DNA of 43,224 nucleotides from RUG14871 sp045539425 (GCA_045539425.1 JAZQFH010000035.1:1-43224); one strand, 5' to 3'; shown: positions 24,587 through 33,081, counted from the stretch's first letter. Notes: generated by a model not told the origin, from the sequence alone. Program-made: numbers and translations.

Positions 24587-25441
24587 ATGAAATTAGGACT
24601 TGTTTTGGAGGGCGGAGGTGCCAGATGCGCCTATACCGCCGGAGCACTGGAATGGCTGATGGATCAGAAGATCCATTTTGAATACGGAGTGGGAAACTCC
24701 ATCTGCGGACTGTACCTGTTCTGTTTTTTAACGGAAAACAGGGAATTATTAAAGGAAGTCAGCACAAAGATTGCCATGGGCAAGGGAACGGTCGGCCTGC
24801 CGGCACTCTTGAGGGAAGGCACGTTGGTCGGATATAACCGGATGTTTGAAAAAGTCGTGGCATCCAAGCATCCTCTGGATATGGAAAAGGTTCATGCCTT
24901 AAAGAATCTGGCTGAAGTCGGCGTGTATGATCTAAAAAAAGGGGATTCCGTCTGGATGAACCAGAAAACACTGGATGATCATCTCTATTATCTGAAGGGA
25001 GCTTCCACGATTCCGATCTTTGGAAAGGAAGTGGAAATTGACGGACACTTCTATCTTGACGGCGGCCTGACTGCCATGATTCCGATTGAGAGGGCACTAA
25101 AGCAGAAGTGTGACCGCTATCTGATCATTACGACAAAGACAAAAGACTATGTCCGCAAACCTTCCAGCAAGCTGGAACTCGGCATGATCAAACACTTTTA
25201 CGGAGATTATCCGAAACTCTGCGAACATGTCCTGAATCGTTCGGATTATTACTATCATGAGAGGGGAATTGTGGATGAGCTGGTATCAGAGAATAAGGCG
25301 ATGCACCTTTTCCCCACGGACAACTGCGGCGTGACGCGTTTCGGCGGAACTCAGCAGCAGTTTGAAGAACTCTACCAGAGAGGATATCAGGATATGGAAG
25401 ACAGAAAAGAGGAGATTCTTTCCTTCTTAAAAGGGGAATAA
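24587..25441 (+). CDS. Patatin-like phospholipase with altered glycine motifs
   Basis: A 284-residue patatin-family protein, which in active members is a Ser-Asp acyl hydrolase. The oxyanion loop at residues 9-16 reads GGGARCAY, where Gly usually follows the Arg. The nucleophile elbow reads GNSICG, where GxSxG is usual. The Ser (in GNS) and the second catalytic residue in DGGL (near residue 165) are kept. The two Cys replacements are the odd feature. It is nearest to the YjjU-like bacterial patatins in length and in the N-terminal motif. It is the last gene of the GNAT-PHP-patatin unit. A cytoplasmic place is likely, as no signal peptide is seen. Confidence 0.85.
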   Translation: MKLGLVLEGGGARCAYTAGALEWLMDQKIHFEYGVGNSICGLYLFCFLTENRELLKEVSTKIAMGKGTVGLPALLREGTLVGYNRMFEKVVASKHPLDMEKVHALKNLAEVGVYDLKKGDSVWMNQKTLDDHLYYLKGASTIPIFGKEVEIDGHFYLDGGLTAMIPIERALKQKCDRYLIITTKTKDYVRKPSSKLELGMIKHFYGDYPKLCEHVLNRSDYYYHERGIVDELVSENKAMHLFPTDNCGVTRFGGTQQQFEELYQRGYQDMEDRKEEILSFLKGE

Positions 25442-25492
25442 AACAGATACAGAAGCAGGATATGTCCTGCTGAATCAGGGGAAAATGAAAAG

Positions 25493-25518
25493 ACCGATGC
25501 GTTATTGCATCGGTTTTC
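25493..25518. terminator. Bidirectional terminator between the patatin and LysR genes
   Basis: The eight-pair stem ACCGATGC/GCATCGGT with a six-base loop lies between a T-rich right flank (TTTTCTG) and an A-rich left flank, so it can end transcription in both directions. The two genes converge here. A smaller AGCAGGA/TCCTGCT hairpin lies just upstream, near 25455. Confidence 0.8.
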
Positions 25519-25548
25519 TGTTGTTCTGATATGGTAAAAATCCGTGAC

Positions 25549-26445
25549 TTACTGAGGATGTTTGGAATTGCGGTAAAGACGGATGAACTCCTGAATGATT
25601 TCCTGGTGTTCAAAATCCTGATGATAGACCACATTGGTTTCACGCAGAATCGACAGGTTCTCAATCGGAATGGCCTGAATCTTGTTCTTACGCAGCTCCT
25701 CGCTCAGAACGCTCTTGGAAATGACGGTGACACCGAAGTCACGCTCCACGAGGTCCTTGATCGTGGCGATGCTGTCGACTTCCAGAATCACGTTGAAGTT
25801 ATCCAGCGAGAGATTCTGTGTTTCCAGATAGGAGGTAAACAGATTCCGGGTACCGGAAGAAGGCAGACGCAGAATCAGCTTCTGCTTTGCCAGCTCATTC
25901 AGGGTGATGTGGTCCTTATTGGAAAGCGGATTCTGATTGCTGACGGCGAGAACCAGAGAGTCCGTATCCAATAGATCGTTCCGGTAATCCGGATTCCCGA
26001 TTCTTCCTTCCACGATTGCCAGATCGATTTCGTAGGTTTTCAGCTTGTTGTAAAGATTATCGAAAGTGTCAGTGATCAGAGTGATCCTGAGGTCGTCCTT
26101 CTGGGTGGAGAAGGACGCAAGAGCTTCGGTGATCGGGCTTGATTCGACAGTATGCGTGATACCGATGGATAGACGGTCCAGTTTGTTCTTCTGATCTTTC
26201 AAAGCCTGACGGAGGTTTCCGTAAAGCATCTGAATCCGTCGCGCATACTTCAGAACCACTTCCCCGTCACGGGTCAGTTTCAGCTCTCCTTCGGAACGGT
26301 TGAAAAGACGGACATGAAGTTCGTTTTCCAGCTGTTTGATCTGCTGGGATACCGCAGGCTGCGTCAGATCGAGTATCTGGGCGGCTTTGGTATAATTGCC
26401 TGTTTCGCACACAGTTAAAAGGGTATTAATCTTCTTGTCAATCAT
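25549..26445 (-). CDS. LysR-family transcriptional regulator
   Basis: A 298-residue LysR-type regulator. The N-terminal winged helix-turn-helix is seen at about residues 2-60 (TGNYTKAAQILDLTQPAVSQQIKQLEN), followed by the linker helix and the periplasmic-binding-protein-like effector domain. I chose the ATG whose first base is 26445; the longer reading starts in the shared intergenic region. It is transcribed away from pepT with 79 bases between the starts, a layout typical of a regulator acting on its neighbour. The effector and targets are unknown. Confidence 0.9.
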   Translation of the reverse strand: MIDKKINTLLTVCETGNYTKAAQILDLTQPAVSQQIKQLENELHVRLFNRSEGELKLTRDGEVVLKYARRIQMLYGNLRQALKDQKNKLDRLSIGITHTVESSPITEALASFSTQKDDLRITLITDTFDNLYNKLKTYEIDLAIVEGRIGNPDYRNDLLDTDSLVLAVSNQNPLSNKDHITLNELAKQKLILRLPSSGTRNLFTSYLETQNLSLDNFNVILEVDSIATIKDLVERDFGVTVISKSVLSEELRKNKIQAIPIENLSILRETNVVYHQDFEHQEIIQEFIRLYRNSKHPQ

Positions 26446-26524
26446 ATTATCACTACTTCTTCTTATATATATCATACCATGTAAAAAAAATATTTGTGAT
26501 AGAATAAGGGCAGAGGAAACGAAA

Positions 26525-27739
26525 ATGAAAGTAAAAGAGAGATTAATTGACTACGTTCAGTATGAAACAACGTCACATGAGATAAGTGAAAGTACGCCAA
26601 GCACACCGGAACAGCTGGTATTTGCGAAGCATCTGGTGGAGGAAATGAAGAAAACCGGTATCTCGAATGCCTTTATGGATGAGAACGGATATGTCTACGG
26701 TTCACTGGAAGGCAACTGCGAAACGGCACCAACGATCGGTCTGATTGCACATATGGATACGGCGGAAGCCGCCAGCGGAAAGAATGTCAGCCCGCGTGTG
26801 ATTGAAAACTATGACGGAGAGGACATTCAGCTGAATGAGGAACTCAAAACGGAAGTATCACGTTTCCCGGAATTAAAGGGATACAAGGGAAAAACCCTGA
26901 TCGTAACAGACGGCAAAACGCTCTTGGGCGGAGATGACAAGGCGGGAATCGCCATCATCATGGAAGCGATGGATTATCTGATTCAGCATCCGGAAGTACC
27001 GCACGGCAAGATCATGATCGGCTTTAACCCAGATGAGGAAATCGGAAGAGGAGCGGACAAGTACGATCTGGATGTCTTTCAATGTGACTTTGCCTATACG
27101 GTGGATGGCAGTACGCCGAACGAAATCGAGTATGAGAATTTCAATGCCGCAAGTGCCCGCGTTACGGTAACGGGAATTTCCACCCATCCGGGCAGTGCCA
27201 AGGATGCCATGATCAATCCGATCAATGTGGCCTATGAATTCCACGCGAATCTGCCGGTGAATCAGAGGCCGGAATACACCAGCGGATACGAAGGCTTCAG
27301 CCATCTGATTGAAATCCAGGGGGATCCGGAAAAATGCGTGATGAACTACATCATCCGTGATCATGATTATGAAAAACTGCAGCAGAAGAAACAGCTGTTC
27401 CTCGATATTGAAACGCTTATGAACCGCAAGTATCCGGCAAATACGGTCAAAGTGGAACTGAAGGACTCCTACCGCAATATGAAAGAGAAGTTCATTGGAC
27501 ATGAAGAACCGCTGGATCTGGTCAGAAATGCGATGAAGGAACTCGGAATGAACTGCACGCCGGTCGCCATCCGCGGCGGAACGGACGGAGCGCAGCTGAC
27601 ATGGAAGGGAATCCTTTGCCCGAATCTCGGTACCGGAGCCCATAATCTGCACGGCAGACATGAATATGTCGTCGTGGAGGAAATGGAGCAGATGGTCTGC
27701 CTGATTCTGAAGATGCTCACTCTCTCTTGTGAGATGTAG
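26525..27739 (+). CDS. pepT: Peptidase T (tripeptide aminopeptidase)
   Basis: A 404-residue zinc aminopeptidase of the M20B family, close to the usual 405-410. It removes the N-terminal residue from tripeptides. Metal and catalytic residues are visible: His76 and Asp78 (IAHMDTAE), Asp138 (GGDDKAG), Glu171-Glu172 (DEEIGRG) and the later segments STHPGSAKDAMINP and IRGGTDGAQLT. ATG 26525 has AGAGGAAA upstream; a -10-like TAGAAT is at 26500-26505. The divergent LysR gene may control it. A hairpin terminator follows. Confidence 0.95.
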   Translation: MKVKERLIDYVQYETTSHEISESTPSTPEQLVFAKHLVEEMKKTGISNAFMDENGYVYGSLEGNCETAPTIGLIAHMDTAEAASGKNVSPRVIENYDGEDIQLNEELKTEVSRFPELKGYKGKTLIVTDGKTLLGGDDKAGIAIIMEAMDYLIQHPEVPHGKIMIGFNPDEEIGRGADKYDLDVFQCDFAYTVDGSTPNEIEYENFNAASARVTVTGISTHPGSAKDAMINPINVAYEFHANLPVNQRPEYTSGYEGFSHLIEIQGDPEKCVMNYIIRDHDYEKLQQKKQLFLDIETLMNRKYPANTVKVELKDSYRNMKEKFIGHEEPLDLVRNAMKELGMNCTPVAIRGGTDGAQLTWKGILCPNLGTGAHNLHGRHEYVVVEEMEQMVCLILKMLTLSCEM

Positions 27740-27769
27740 CTCTTTGTGTTAAAATTCGATATGTTAAGT

Positions 27770-27799
27770 AAGACTCTGGGTTTCCGGGGTCTTTCCTTT
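27770..27799 (+). terminator. Probable terminator after pepT
   Basis: A ten-pair hairpin (AAGACTCTGG/CCGGGGTCTT, with two G-T pairs) has a GTTT loop and a weak T-rich tail (TCCTTTG). It ends close to the mntP start. Confidence 0.6.
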
Positions 27800-27811
27800 G
27801 TGTAAGAAAGT

Positions 27812-28369
27812 ATGGATACATTTGATTATATTCTGATCGGCATCAGCGTCGCCATGGATGCCTTTACCGTTACGATCGCCAAGACCATGGCAAATGAGAA
27901 AACTGCCAGATGGAAACTGCTGCAGCTTCCTTTTTTCTTTGGCTTCTTTCAGTTTGCGATGCCGCTTCTCGGCGGGCTGCTGATCACCAATTTTGCGAAA
28001 TACGTGGAAGCCATCGACCACTGGATCGCGTTCGGGCTCTTGCTTTATATCGGCGGAAACATGATCAAAGAGGCGAAGAGCGAAGCGGAAGATTTGGACT
28101 CGGCACTGGATTACAGGACGATTCTGCTTTTATCCATTGCGACTTCCATTGATGCGCTCTCGGTCGGTATCTCTTTTGCGGTAAGCGGAGGCAATGCCTG
28201 GATCGGCTCACTCTATTGCGGTCTTCTCACGGTTCTGATCTGTCTGATCGGTGTGTTTATCGGTAAGGCGAGCGGAGCCTATCTGAAGGACAAGGCAGGC
28301 ATTCTGGGCGGATGCATTCTGATATTTATCGGCTTTAAAATACTGGTGGAACATCTCTTCGGCCTGTAA
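27812..28369 (+). CDS. mntP: Manganese efflux pump MntP
   Basis: A 185-residue membrane protein of normal MntP length with six hydrophobic segments. The family acidic motifs are seen as SVAMDAFTVTIAK near residue 15 and TSIDALSVGISFA in the second half. The conserved FFGFFQFAMPLLGG is in the second segment. MntP exports Mn2+ and protects from manganese excess. The space upstream (72 bases) is too short for a yybP-ykoY manganese riboswitch, and I see none. The sirtuin gene follows after 18 bases. Confidence 0.94.
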   Translation: MDTFDYILIGISVAMDAFTVTIAKTMANEKTARWKLLQLPFFFGFFQFAMPLLGGLLITNFAKYVEAIDHWIAFGLLLYIGGNMIKEAKSEAEDLDSALDYRTILLLSIATSIDALSVGISFAVSGGNAWIGSLYCGLLTVLICLIGVFIGKASGAYLKDKAGILGGCILIFIGFKILVEHLFGL

Positions 28370-28375
28370 AAATGA

Positions 28376-28381
28376 TATAAT
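28376..28381 (+). promoter_or_regulatory. Extended -10 box six bases before the sirtuin start codon
   Basis: TATAAT at 28376-28381 is preceded by TGA, giving an extended -10 element. The ATG of the next gene is at 28388. The expected start of transcription is therefore on or next to the ATG, which suggests a leaderless message. No Shine-Dalgarno sequence is seen. Confidence 0.5.
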
Positions 28382-28387
28382 CAAATT

Positions 28388-29116
28388 ATGGAAAAACTGG
28401 AACAATTAAGAACAATCATTCAGGAAAGCAATAAAATCGTCTTCTTTACGGGAGCGGGAGTTTCCACGGAGAGCGGAATCCCGGATTTCAGAAGCGTGGA
28501 CGGACTCTACAATCAGAAGTATGACTATCCGCCGGAAACAATTCTCTCCCACACGTTTTTTCTCCGCTATCCGGAGGAATTCTTCCGGTTCTACCGGGAT
28601 AAGATGATCTATGAGGACGCAAAACCGAATGCGGCACATCTCTTTATGGCAAAGATGGAAGAGCTGGGAAAGTCGCTCGGGGTTGTGACGCAGAACATCG
28701 ACGGCCTGCATCAGGCAGCCGGCAGTCAGCGTGTCTATGAGCTGCACGGATCGATTCACAGAAACTACTGTGTGAGATGTCATAAGTTCCATGGACTGGA
28801 CGCCATCAAAAAAGCGGAGGGCATTCCGAAATGCAGCTGCGGAGGAGTGATTAAACCGGATGTGGTTCTGTATGAGGAATCACTGAATGAGCGTACGATC
28901 ATCAATGCCATCGATGCTATTGAAGCAGCGGACTGTCTGATCGTCTGCGGTACTTCGCTTTCCGTCTATCCGGCCAGCGGTTTCATCCGCTACTTTAACG
29001 GGAAGCATCTGGTATTGCTCAATCTGTCCGCTACGCCATATGATGAGATGGCGGATCTCGTCATTCATGAAAAGGTCGGTGAAGTGCTTGGAGCACTCGC
29101 CGCGGATTTTGAATAG
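28388..29116 (+). CDS. cobB: Sir2-type NAD-dependent protein deacylase
   Basis: A 242-residue sirtuin of the bacterial CobB size. It removes acyl groups from lysines with NAD as co-substrate. Visible are the NAD motif GAGVSTESGIPDFR (22-35), QNIDGLH (102-108), catalytic His120 (YELHGS) and a zinc site of Cys128, Cys131, Cys149 and Cys151. The class-defining residues YxxR of desuccinylases are not obvious, so simple deacetylase activity is the first guess. No ribosome binding site is seen upstream; translation may start from a leaderless transcript or follow mntP by coupling. Confidence 0.94.
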   Translation: MEKLEQLRTIIQESNKIVFFTGAGVSTESGIPDFRSVDGLYNQKYDYPPETILSHTFFLRYPEEFFRFYRDKMIYEDAKPNAAHLFMAKMEELGKSLGVVTQNIDGLHQAAGSQRVYELHGSIHRNYCVRCHKFHGLDAIKKAEGIPKCSCGGVIKPDVVLYEESLNERTIINAIDAIEAADCLIVCGTSLSVYPASGFIRYFNGKHLVLLNLSATPYDEMADLVIHEKVGEVLGALAADFE

Positions 29117-29202
29117 GAATTCAGGAAATCCGCCTTTTCATACCAGGTGAAAATTGTTATATTGTAATTAAGGTTTAAATTCTATTATCATAGGAGGATC
29201 AT

Positions 29203-29742
29203 ATGGAATTAAAAGGTTCAAAAACAGAAAAAAACTTAATGGAAGCTTTTGCGGGTGAATCCCAGGCACGTAATAAATATACGTACTATGCTTCCAAAGC
29301 AAAGAAAGAAGGCTATGAACAGATCGCCGCTATCTTTGAAGAAACAGCAAACAACGAAAAAGAACATGCCAAATTATGGTTCAAGGCATTACATGACGAC
29401 GGTGTTCCGTCCACTCTCGAAAATCTGAATGACGCCGCAAACGGTGAAAACGGTGAATGGACAGACATGTATGTCAGAATGGCAAGAGAAGCAAGAGAAG
29501 AAGGCTTCCTCGCTCTGGCTGCCCGTTTTGAAATGGTCGGTGCCATTGAAAAACACCATGAAGAAAGATACAGAGAACTGATCAAGAAGATCGAAGGCGA
29601 AACGGTCTTCAAAGCGGAAGAAAATCAGAAATGGATCTGCCGCAACTGCGGTCACATCGCAACAGGCAAGGAAGCTCCGAAGATCTGCCCGGTCTGCGCA
29701 CATCCACAGTCCTACTTCGAAAGAGTTGCTGAAAACTACTAA
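29203..29742 (+). CDS. rbr: Rubrerythrin
   Basis: A 179-residue rubrerythrin of the standard form. The N-terminal ferritin-like di-iron domain has GESQARNKYTYYASKAKKEGYEQIAAIFEETANNEKEHAK and a second EKHHEERYREL. The C-terminal rubredoxin-like domain has Cys146-x2-Cys149 and Cys162-x2-Cys165. It reduces hydrogen peroxide in anaerobes and fits a strictly anaerobic or oxygen-sensitive host. An AGGAGG site lies upstream. A weak PerR-like palindrome may lie near 29158-29172, but the match is poor. Confidence 0.97.
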   Translation: MELKGSKTEKNLMEAFAGESQARNKYTYYASKAKKEGYEQIAAIFEETANNEKEHAKLWFKALHDDGVPSTLENLNDAANGENGEWTDMYVRMAREAREEGFLALAARFEMVGAIEKHHEERYRELIKKIEGETVFKAEENQKWICRNCGHIATGKEAPKICPVCAHPQSYFERVAENY

Positions 29743-29755
29743 TTGAAAGAAAACA

Positions 29756-29778
29756 GGCACCTTCGGGTGCCTTCTTTT
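29756..29778 (+). terminator. Terminator after rubrerythrin
   Basis: The stem GGCACC/GGTGCC with a TTCG tetraloop is followed by TTCTTTT. It ends just 9 bases before the start of the next gene, so it lies across that gene's ribosome-site region. Confidence 0.88.
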
Positions 29779-29787
29779 AGGAGAGTT

Positions 29788-30324
29788 ATGAATAAGAGAG
29801 TACTGATCATCTCCGCAAGTCCGCGCCGCAGCGGCAATTCGGACTTAATGGCAGAACAGTTTAAAAAAGGCGCCGTGGAAGCCGGAAATACGGTGGAAAA
29901 GATCTTTCTTGCCAACAAGAAGATCAATTACTGCCTTGCCTGTGACTACTGCAGGAAGAACAGCGGGATCTGTGTGCAGAAGGATGACATGACGGATCTT
30001 CTGAATTCCATGATGCTGGCGGATGTCGTTGTACTGGCATCGCCGATCTACTTCTACAATGTATCCTCTCAGCTGAAGACGTTTATGGACCGGACCTATG
30101 CCCGTTACCAGACGTTTAAAAACAGAGAGTTCTATGCGGTTCTCAGCTGTGAAGATGTTCCGGGAGAATACGTCAATCATGCCGTGGATGCCATTAAGGG
30201 GTATGCATACTGCTTTCCGGAATCCGCATTTAAAGGCAGCGTGATCGGGTATGAAGCCGGAGCGCACGGAAGCGTCAGGGAAGAATATCTGCAGGCGGCT
30301 TTTGAGTTGGGGAAAACGGTTTAG
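29788..30324 (+). CDS. NADPH-dependent FMN reductase / iron-sulfur flavoprotein-like
   Basis: A 178-residue flavodoxin-fold protein. The FMN phosphate loop is SASPRRSGNSD at residues 9-19. A compact cysteine group at Cys49, Cys52, Cys55 and Cys62 (C-x2-C-x2-C-x6-C) fits the 4Fe-4S pattern of archaeal and clostridial Isf proteins; some FMN reductases keep a similar but empty motif. LASPIYFYNVSSQLKTFMDR near residue 80 is typical of the family. It probably moves electrons in oxidative-stress defence, in line with rubrerythrin next door; that is inference. AGGAGAG lies upstream of ATG 29788. Confidence 0.85.
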   Translation: MNKRVLIISASPRRSGNSDLMAEQFKKGAVEAGNTVEKIFLANKKINYCLACDYCRKNSGICVQKDDMTDLLNSMMLADVVVLASPIYFYNVSSQLKTFMDRTYARYQTFKNREFYAVLSCEDVPGEYVNHAVDAIKGYAYCFPESAFKGSVIGYEAGAHGSVREEYLQAAFELGKTV

Positions 30325-30337
30325 AGATCATAAATTG

Positions 30338-30362
30338 AGGGATGAGAAATCATCCCTTTTTA
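30338..30362 (+). terminator. Terminator after the flavoprotein gene
   Basis: A perfect eight-pair stem AGGGATGA/TCATCCCT with a GAAA loop is followed by five Ts. Confidence 0.92.
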
Positions 30363-30431
30363 CTACGCAGAAGATGCCATGCATCTAGGGAATATGGTAA
30401 ACTTATAGGTAGTAGAAGGGTTGATTATCAT

Positions 30432-31385
30432 ATGGACAATAAGAAGAGACGTCCGGTGATTCTGGATGGAGATCCGGGGCATGATGATGCGATTGCCTGG
30501 GTACTGGCAGCGGCCAGCAATGAGCTGGAAATCAAAGCCATGGTATCCGTCGCCGGAAATCAGACGATTGAAAAAACGACATATAACGGAAGAAGGATTG
30601 CGGCTCTGCTGCATCTGAGTGACGTTCCGTTTGCGATGGGAAGAGAGAAGCCGCTATTGGGAAAACTGGAAGTGGCGGCGAATTTCCATGGTGTGAGCGG
30701 CCTGGACGGACCGGCTCTGCCGGAACCGGATCATCCGCTGAGTGAGCTGAGCTCCGTGGAACTGATGGCAAAGGTTCTGCGGGAGAGCGAAGAGAAGGTC
30801 ACAATCATCTCCACGGGAACGCAGACGAACGTTGCGGCATTGCTTATGGCGCATCCGGAACTGAAGGAGAAAATTGAACTGATCTCCATCATGGGCGGAG
30901 GCTTACGCAACGGAAACTGGACGTGCGGCGCGGAATTCAATATTCTGAATGACCCGGAAGCCGCCTGGATCGAATTCAACAGCGGAGTACCGCTTCAGAT
31001 GTGCGGACTGGATGTAACCGAACGGGCGCTGGTCTATCCGGAAGACTGGGAAAGGATCCGTCAGCTGAACAATCCTGTCGCCAGGGTTGTAGCGGAATGG
31101 TTTGATTTCTTCTTTATTCATGTATCCTCGCTGGGCTGGAAAGGTGCCACCCTGCACGATCCGTGCGCGGTGATGTCACTGATCCATCCGGAAATCTTCA
31201 CCATTCAGGATGCTTACGTACAGATTGAGACGCAGGGGCAGTACTGCCGCGGTGCAACGGTAGCCGATTTCCGTGAGAGTTCCACCGCAAAGCCGAACTG
31301 CAGAGTCGTTCTGGATCTGGACCGGGAAAAGTTTGTTGAGTATCTGGTGGAAGCCTGTGCGAAATATGAAGGGTGGGTGATCTGA
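30432..31385 (+). CDS. Nucleoside hydrolase 1 (ribonucleoside N-glycosidase)
   Basis: A 317-residue inosine-uridine nucleoside hydrolase, which splits nucleosides into ribose and base. The calcium-binding motif is DGDPGHDDA at residues 12-20 (usual DTDPGxDDA; Gly replaces Thr). Other family motifs are FHGVSGLDGPALP, IIMGGGLRNGNWT-like (read SIMGGGLRNGNWT) and the final TLHDPCAV. ATG 30432 is preferred; GAAGGG lies 11 bases upstream. It is followed after one base by a second nucleoside hydrolase and then deoD, forming a nucleoside salvage unit. Confidence 0.93.
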   Translation: MDNKKRRPVILDGDPGHDDAIAWVLAAASNELEIKAMVSVAGNQTIEKTTYNGRRIAALLHLSDVPFAMGREKPLLGKLEVAANFHGVSGLDGPALPEPDHPLSELSSVELMAKVLRESEEKVTIISTGTQTNVAALLMAHPELKEKIELISIMGGGLRNGNWTCGAEFNILNDPEAAWIEFNSGVPLQMCGLDVTERALVYPEDWERIRQLNNPVARVVAEWFDFFFIHVSSLGWKGATLHDPCAVMSLIHPEIFTIQDAYVQIETQGQYCRGATVADFRESSTAKPNCRVVLDLDREKFVEYLVEACAKYEGWVI

Positions 31386-31386
31386 A

Positions 31387-32319
31387 ATGTGTGAACATAA
31401 GATCTGGATTGATACCGATACCGGCATCGATGATGCCATCGCCCTGTTAACGGCCGTAAAGCTGGCAGAACTCGAAGTGGTTGGCGTCAGTGCCGTCTGC
31501 GGAAATGTGGAACTCGAAAAGACCTTCCGCAATGCCCGCAACGTTCTCTCACTTGCCAGGCGGGAGGACATCCCGGTATACAGAGGAGCAGAGAAACCGC
31601 TTCTGAAAGAACTGCGTCCCGCCGCATATTTCCATGGAAACAACGGACTGGGCGGAGCGGAGATTCCTGAGAGTAATGCACCAATCGAAACCAAAAGCGC
31701 CTATGACGCCATGTATGAGAAAGCCGTGGAATTAAACGGTGAGATGGAACTCGTGGCCGTGGGACCTTTGACCAATGTCGCAACAGCGATCGCAAGTCAT
31801 CCGGACATTGTGAAATACCTGAAGCAGATTCTCATCATGGGCGGAGCGGTTGTCGGCGGAAACATCACGCCGTGCGCTGAATTCAATATCTATACTGACC
31901 CGCAGGCTGCGGAAGCGGTATTCAAAAGCGGAGTACCGATCGTCATGTGCGGACTGGACGTCACCACAAAAGCCTGCTTAAGCTATACGGACATTGATGA
32001 AATTGCCGCTTATAACAATCCTGCAGCGAAACTGCTGGATGAATCCACCGCGAATGTGAGAGAATATAATATAAGAGATGGACACCGCTCGATTCATCTG
32101 CACGATTCGTGTCCGATCTTCTACCTTGTCTATCCGGAATACTTCAGTGCCTATCACTGTGGGGTATATGTGGAAACGCAGGGTACGATTACCATGGGAA
32201 AAACGGTATGCGACCTGTATACCGACCATAAATTTGAAGACCGTCATGTTACGGTGGTGATGGATCTGGACAATGATGCCGTCGTACGTACCATGAAGGA
32301 TATTTATCAGTTATATTAG
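31387..32319 (+). CDS. Nucleoside hydrolase 2
   Basis: A 310-residue second nucleoside hydrolase in tandem with the first. The calcium site DTDTGIDDA is at residues 9-17, with Thr for Pro in the middle. FHGNNGLGGAEIP, ILIMGGAVVGGNITPCAEFN and LHDSCPIFYLVYPE are the usual family motifs. The two copies are clearly different in sequence, so they may favour different bases (purine or pyrimidine nucleosides); that is inference. It starts one base after the first gene ends, and deoD follows after 19 bases. Confidence 0.93.
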   Translation: MCEHKIWIDTDTGIDDAIALLTAVKLAELEVVGVSAVCGNVELEKTFRNARNVLSLARREDIPVYRGAEKPLLKELRPAAYFHGNNGLGGAEIPESNAPIETKSAYDAMYEKAVELNGEMELVAVGPLTNVATAIASHPDIVKYLKQILIMGGAVVGGNITPCAEFNIYTDPQAAEAVFKSGVPIVMCGLDVTTKACLSYTDIDEIAAYNNPAAKLLDESTANVREYNIRDGHRSIHLHDSCPIFYLVYPEYFSAYHCGVYVETQGTITMGKTVCDLYTDHKFEDRHVTVVMDLDNDAVVRTMKDIYQLY

Positions 32320-32338
32320 AGGGTAAGGAGGAAAAATA

Positions 32339-33067
32339 ATGAGCACACCTCACAATAAAGCAAACGCAGGCGAAATCGCCAAATTAGTCTTAATGCCGGG
32401 AGATCCGTTACGCGCCAAAAAAGTTGCCGAAACATTCCTGGAAGATGCCGTGCAGTTCAATGATGTCCGCGGAATGAACGGATATACCGGATATTATAAG
32501 GGTAACCGTGTTTCCGTTATGGGAAGCGGCATGGGCATGCCGTCCATCGGAATCTATTCCTATGAATTATTTGCCTTCTACGGCGTGGAAGCCATCATCC
32601 GTATCGGTTCCGCCGGTGCATATGATCCGGATTTGAAACTGTTTGATCTGGTCTTAGGCTGCGGTGCCTATTCCGAATCCAGCTTCGCCAGAATCTTTGA
32701 CGGAACGGAAGATAAAGTGATCCTGCCGGATGCCACACTGAATGAACAGTTAAGAGAATCCGCAAAAGAACTCGGCTATAAACTGGAGGAAGGCGTGATT
32801 CATTCCTCTGACCAGTTCTATTACGGAAATGACGAATACAGCAAGCGTGCCGGAACGCTGGCAACGGAAGTATACAAAGCCAGAGTCTGCGAAATGGAAA
32901 GCTTTGCGTTATTCACAAACGCCAAGAACCTTGGCAAACGCGCTGCCTGTTTAGTCACGGTCAGCGACTCCATCGTCAGCCATGAAGCCACAACGGCGGA
33001 AGAGAGACAGAACTCCTTCACCCGTATGATGGAAGTTGCCTTAGGCGCTGCGAAGAACTATCAGTAA
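32339..33067 (+). CDS. deoD: Purine nucleoside phosphorylase, DeoD type
   Basis: A 242-residue hexameric-type purine nucleoside phosphorylase of normal length. It converts purine nucleosides and phosphate to base and (deoxy)ribose 1-phosphate. Visible are VLMPGDPLRAKKVAE, the phosphate-site GSGMGMPSIGIYSYEL, IRIGSAGAY, the catalytic CEMESFALF and the SDSI segment near the C-terminus. A strong AAGGAGGA lies upstream of the ATG. It completes the unit with the two nucleoside hydrolases, so both hydrolytic and phosphorolytic routes are present. Confidence 0.97.
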   Translation: MSTPHNKANAGEIAKLVLMPGDPLRAKKVAETFLEDAVQFNDVRGMNGYTGYYKGNRVSVMGSGMGMPSIGIYSYELFAFYGVEAIIRIGSAGAYDPDLKLFDLVLGCGAYSESSFARIFDGTEDKVILPDATLNEQLRESAKELGYKLEEGVIHSSDQFYYGNDEYSKRAGTLATEVYKARVCEMESFALFTNAKNLGKRAACLVTVSDSIVSHEATTAEERQNSFTRMMEVALGAAKNYQ

Positions 33068-33081
33068 GATAATCCATTGCG

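Noticed and set aside
25531..25974. A plus-strand frame of 147 codons inside the LysR gene
   Set aside because: It is the mirror frame of a well-recognised LysR protein; it has no ribosome site and no known domain.
27740..27811. A manganese (yybP-ykoY) riboswitch ahead of mntP
   Set aside because: The gap is 72 bases and is largely taken by the pepT terminator hairpin; the conserved riboswitch loops are absent.
29155..29172. A PerR operator ahead of rubrerythrin
   Set aside because: Only about 10 of 15 positions match the usual palindrome, and the sequence is A+T-rich anyway.
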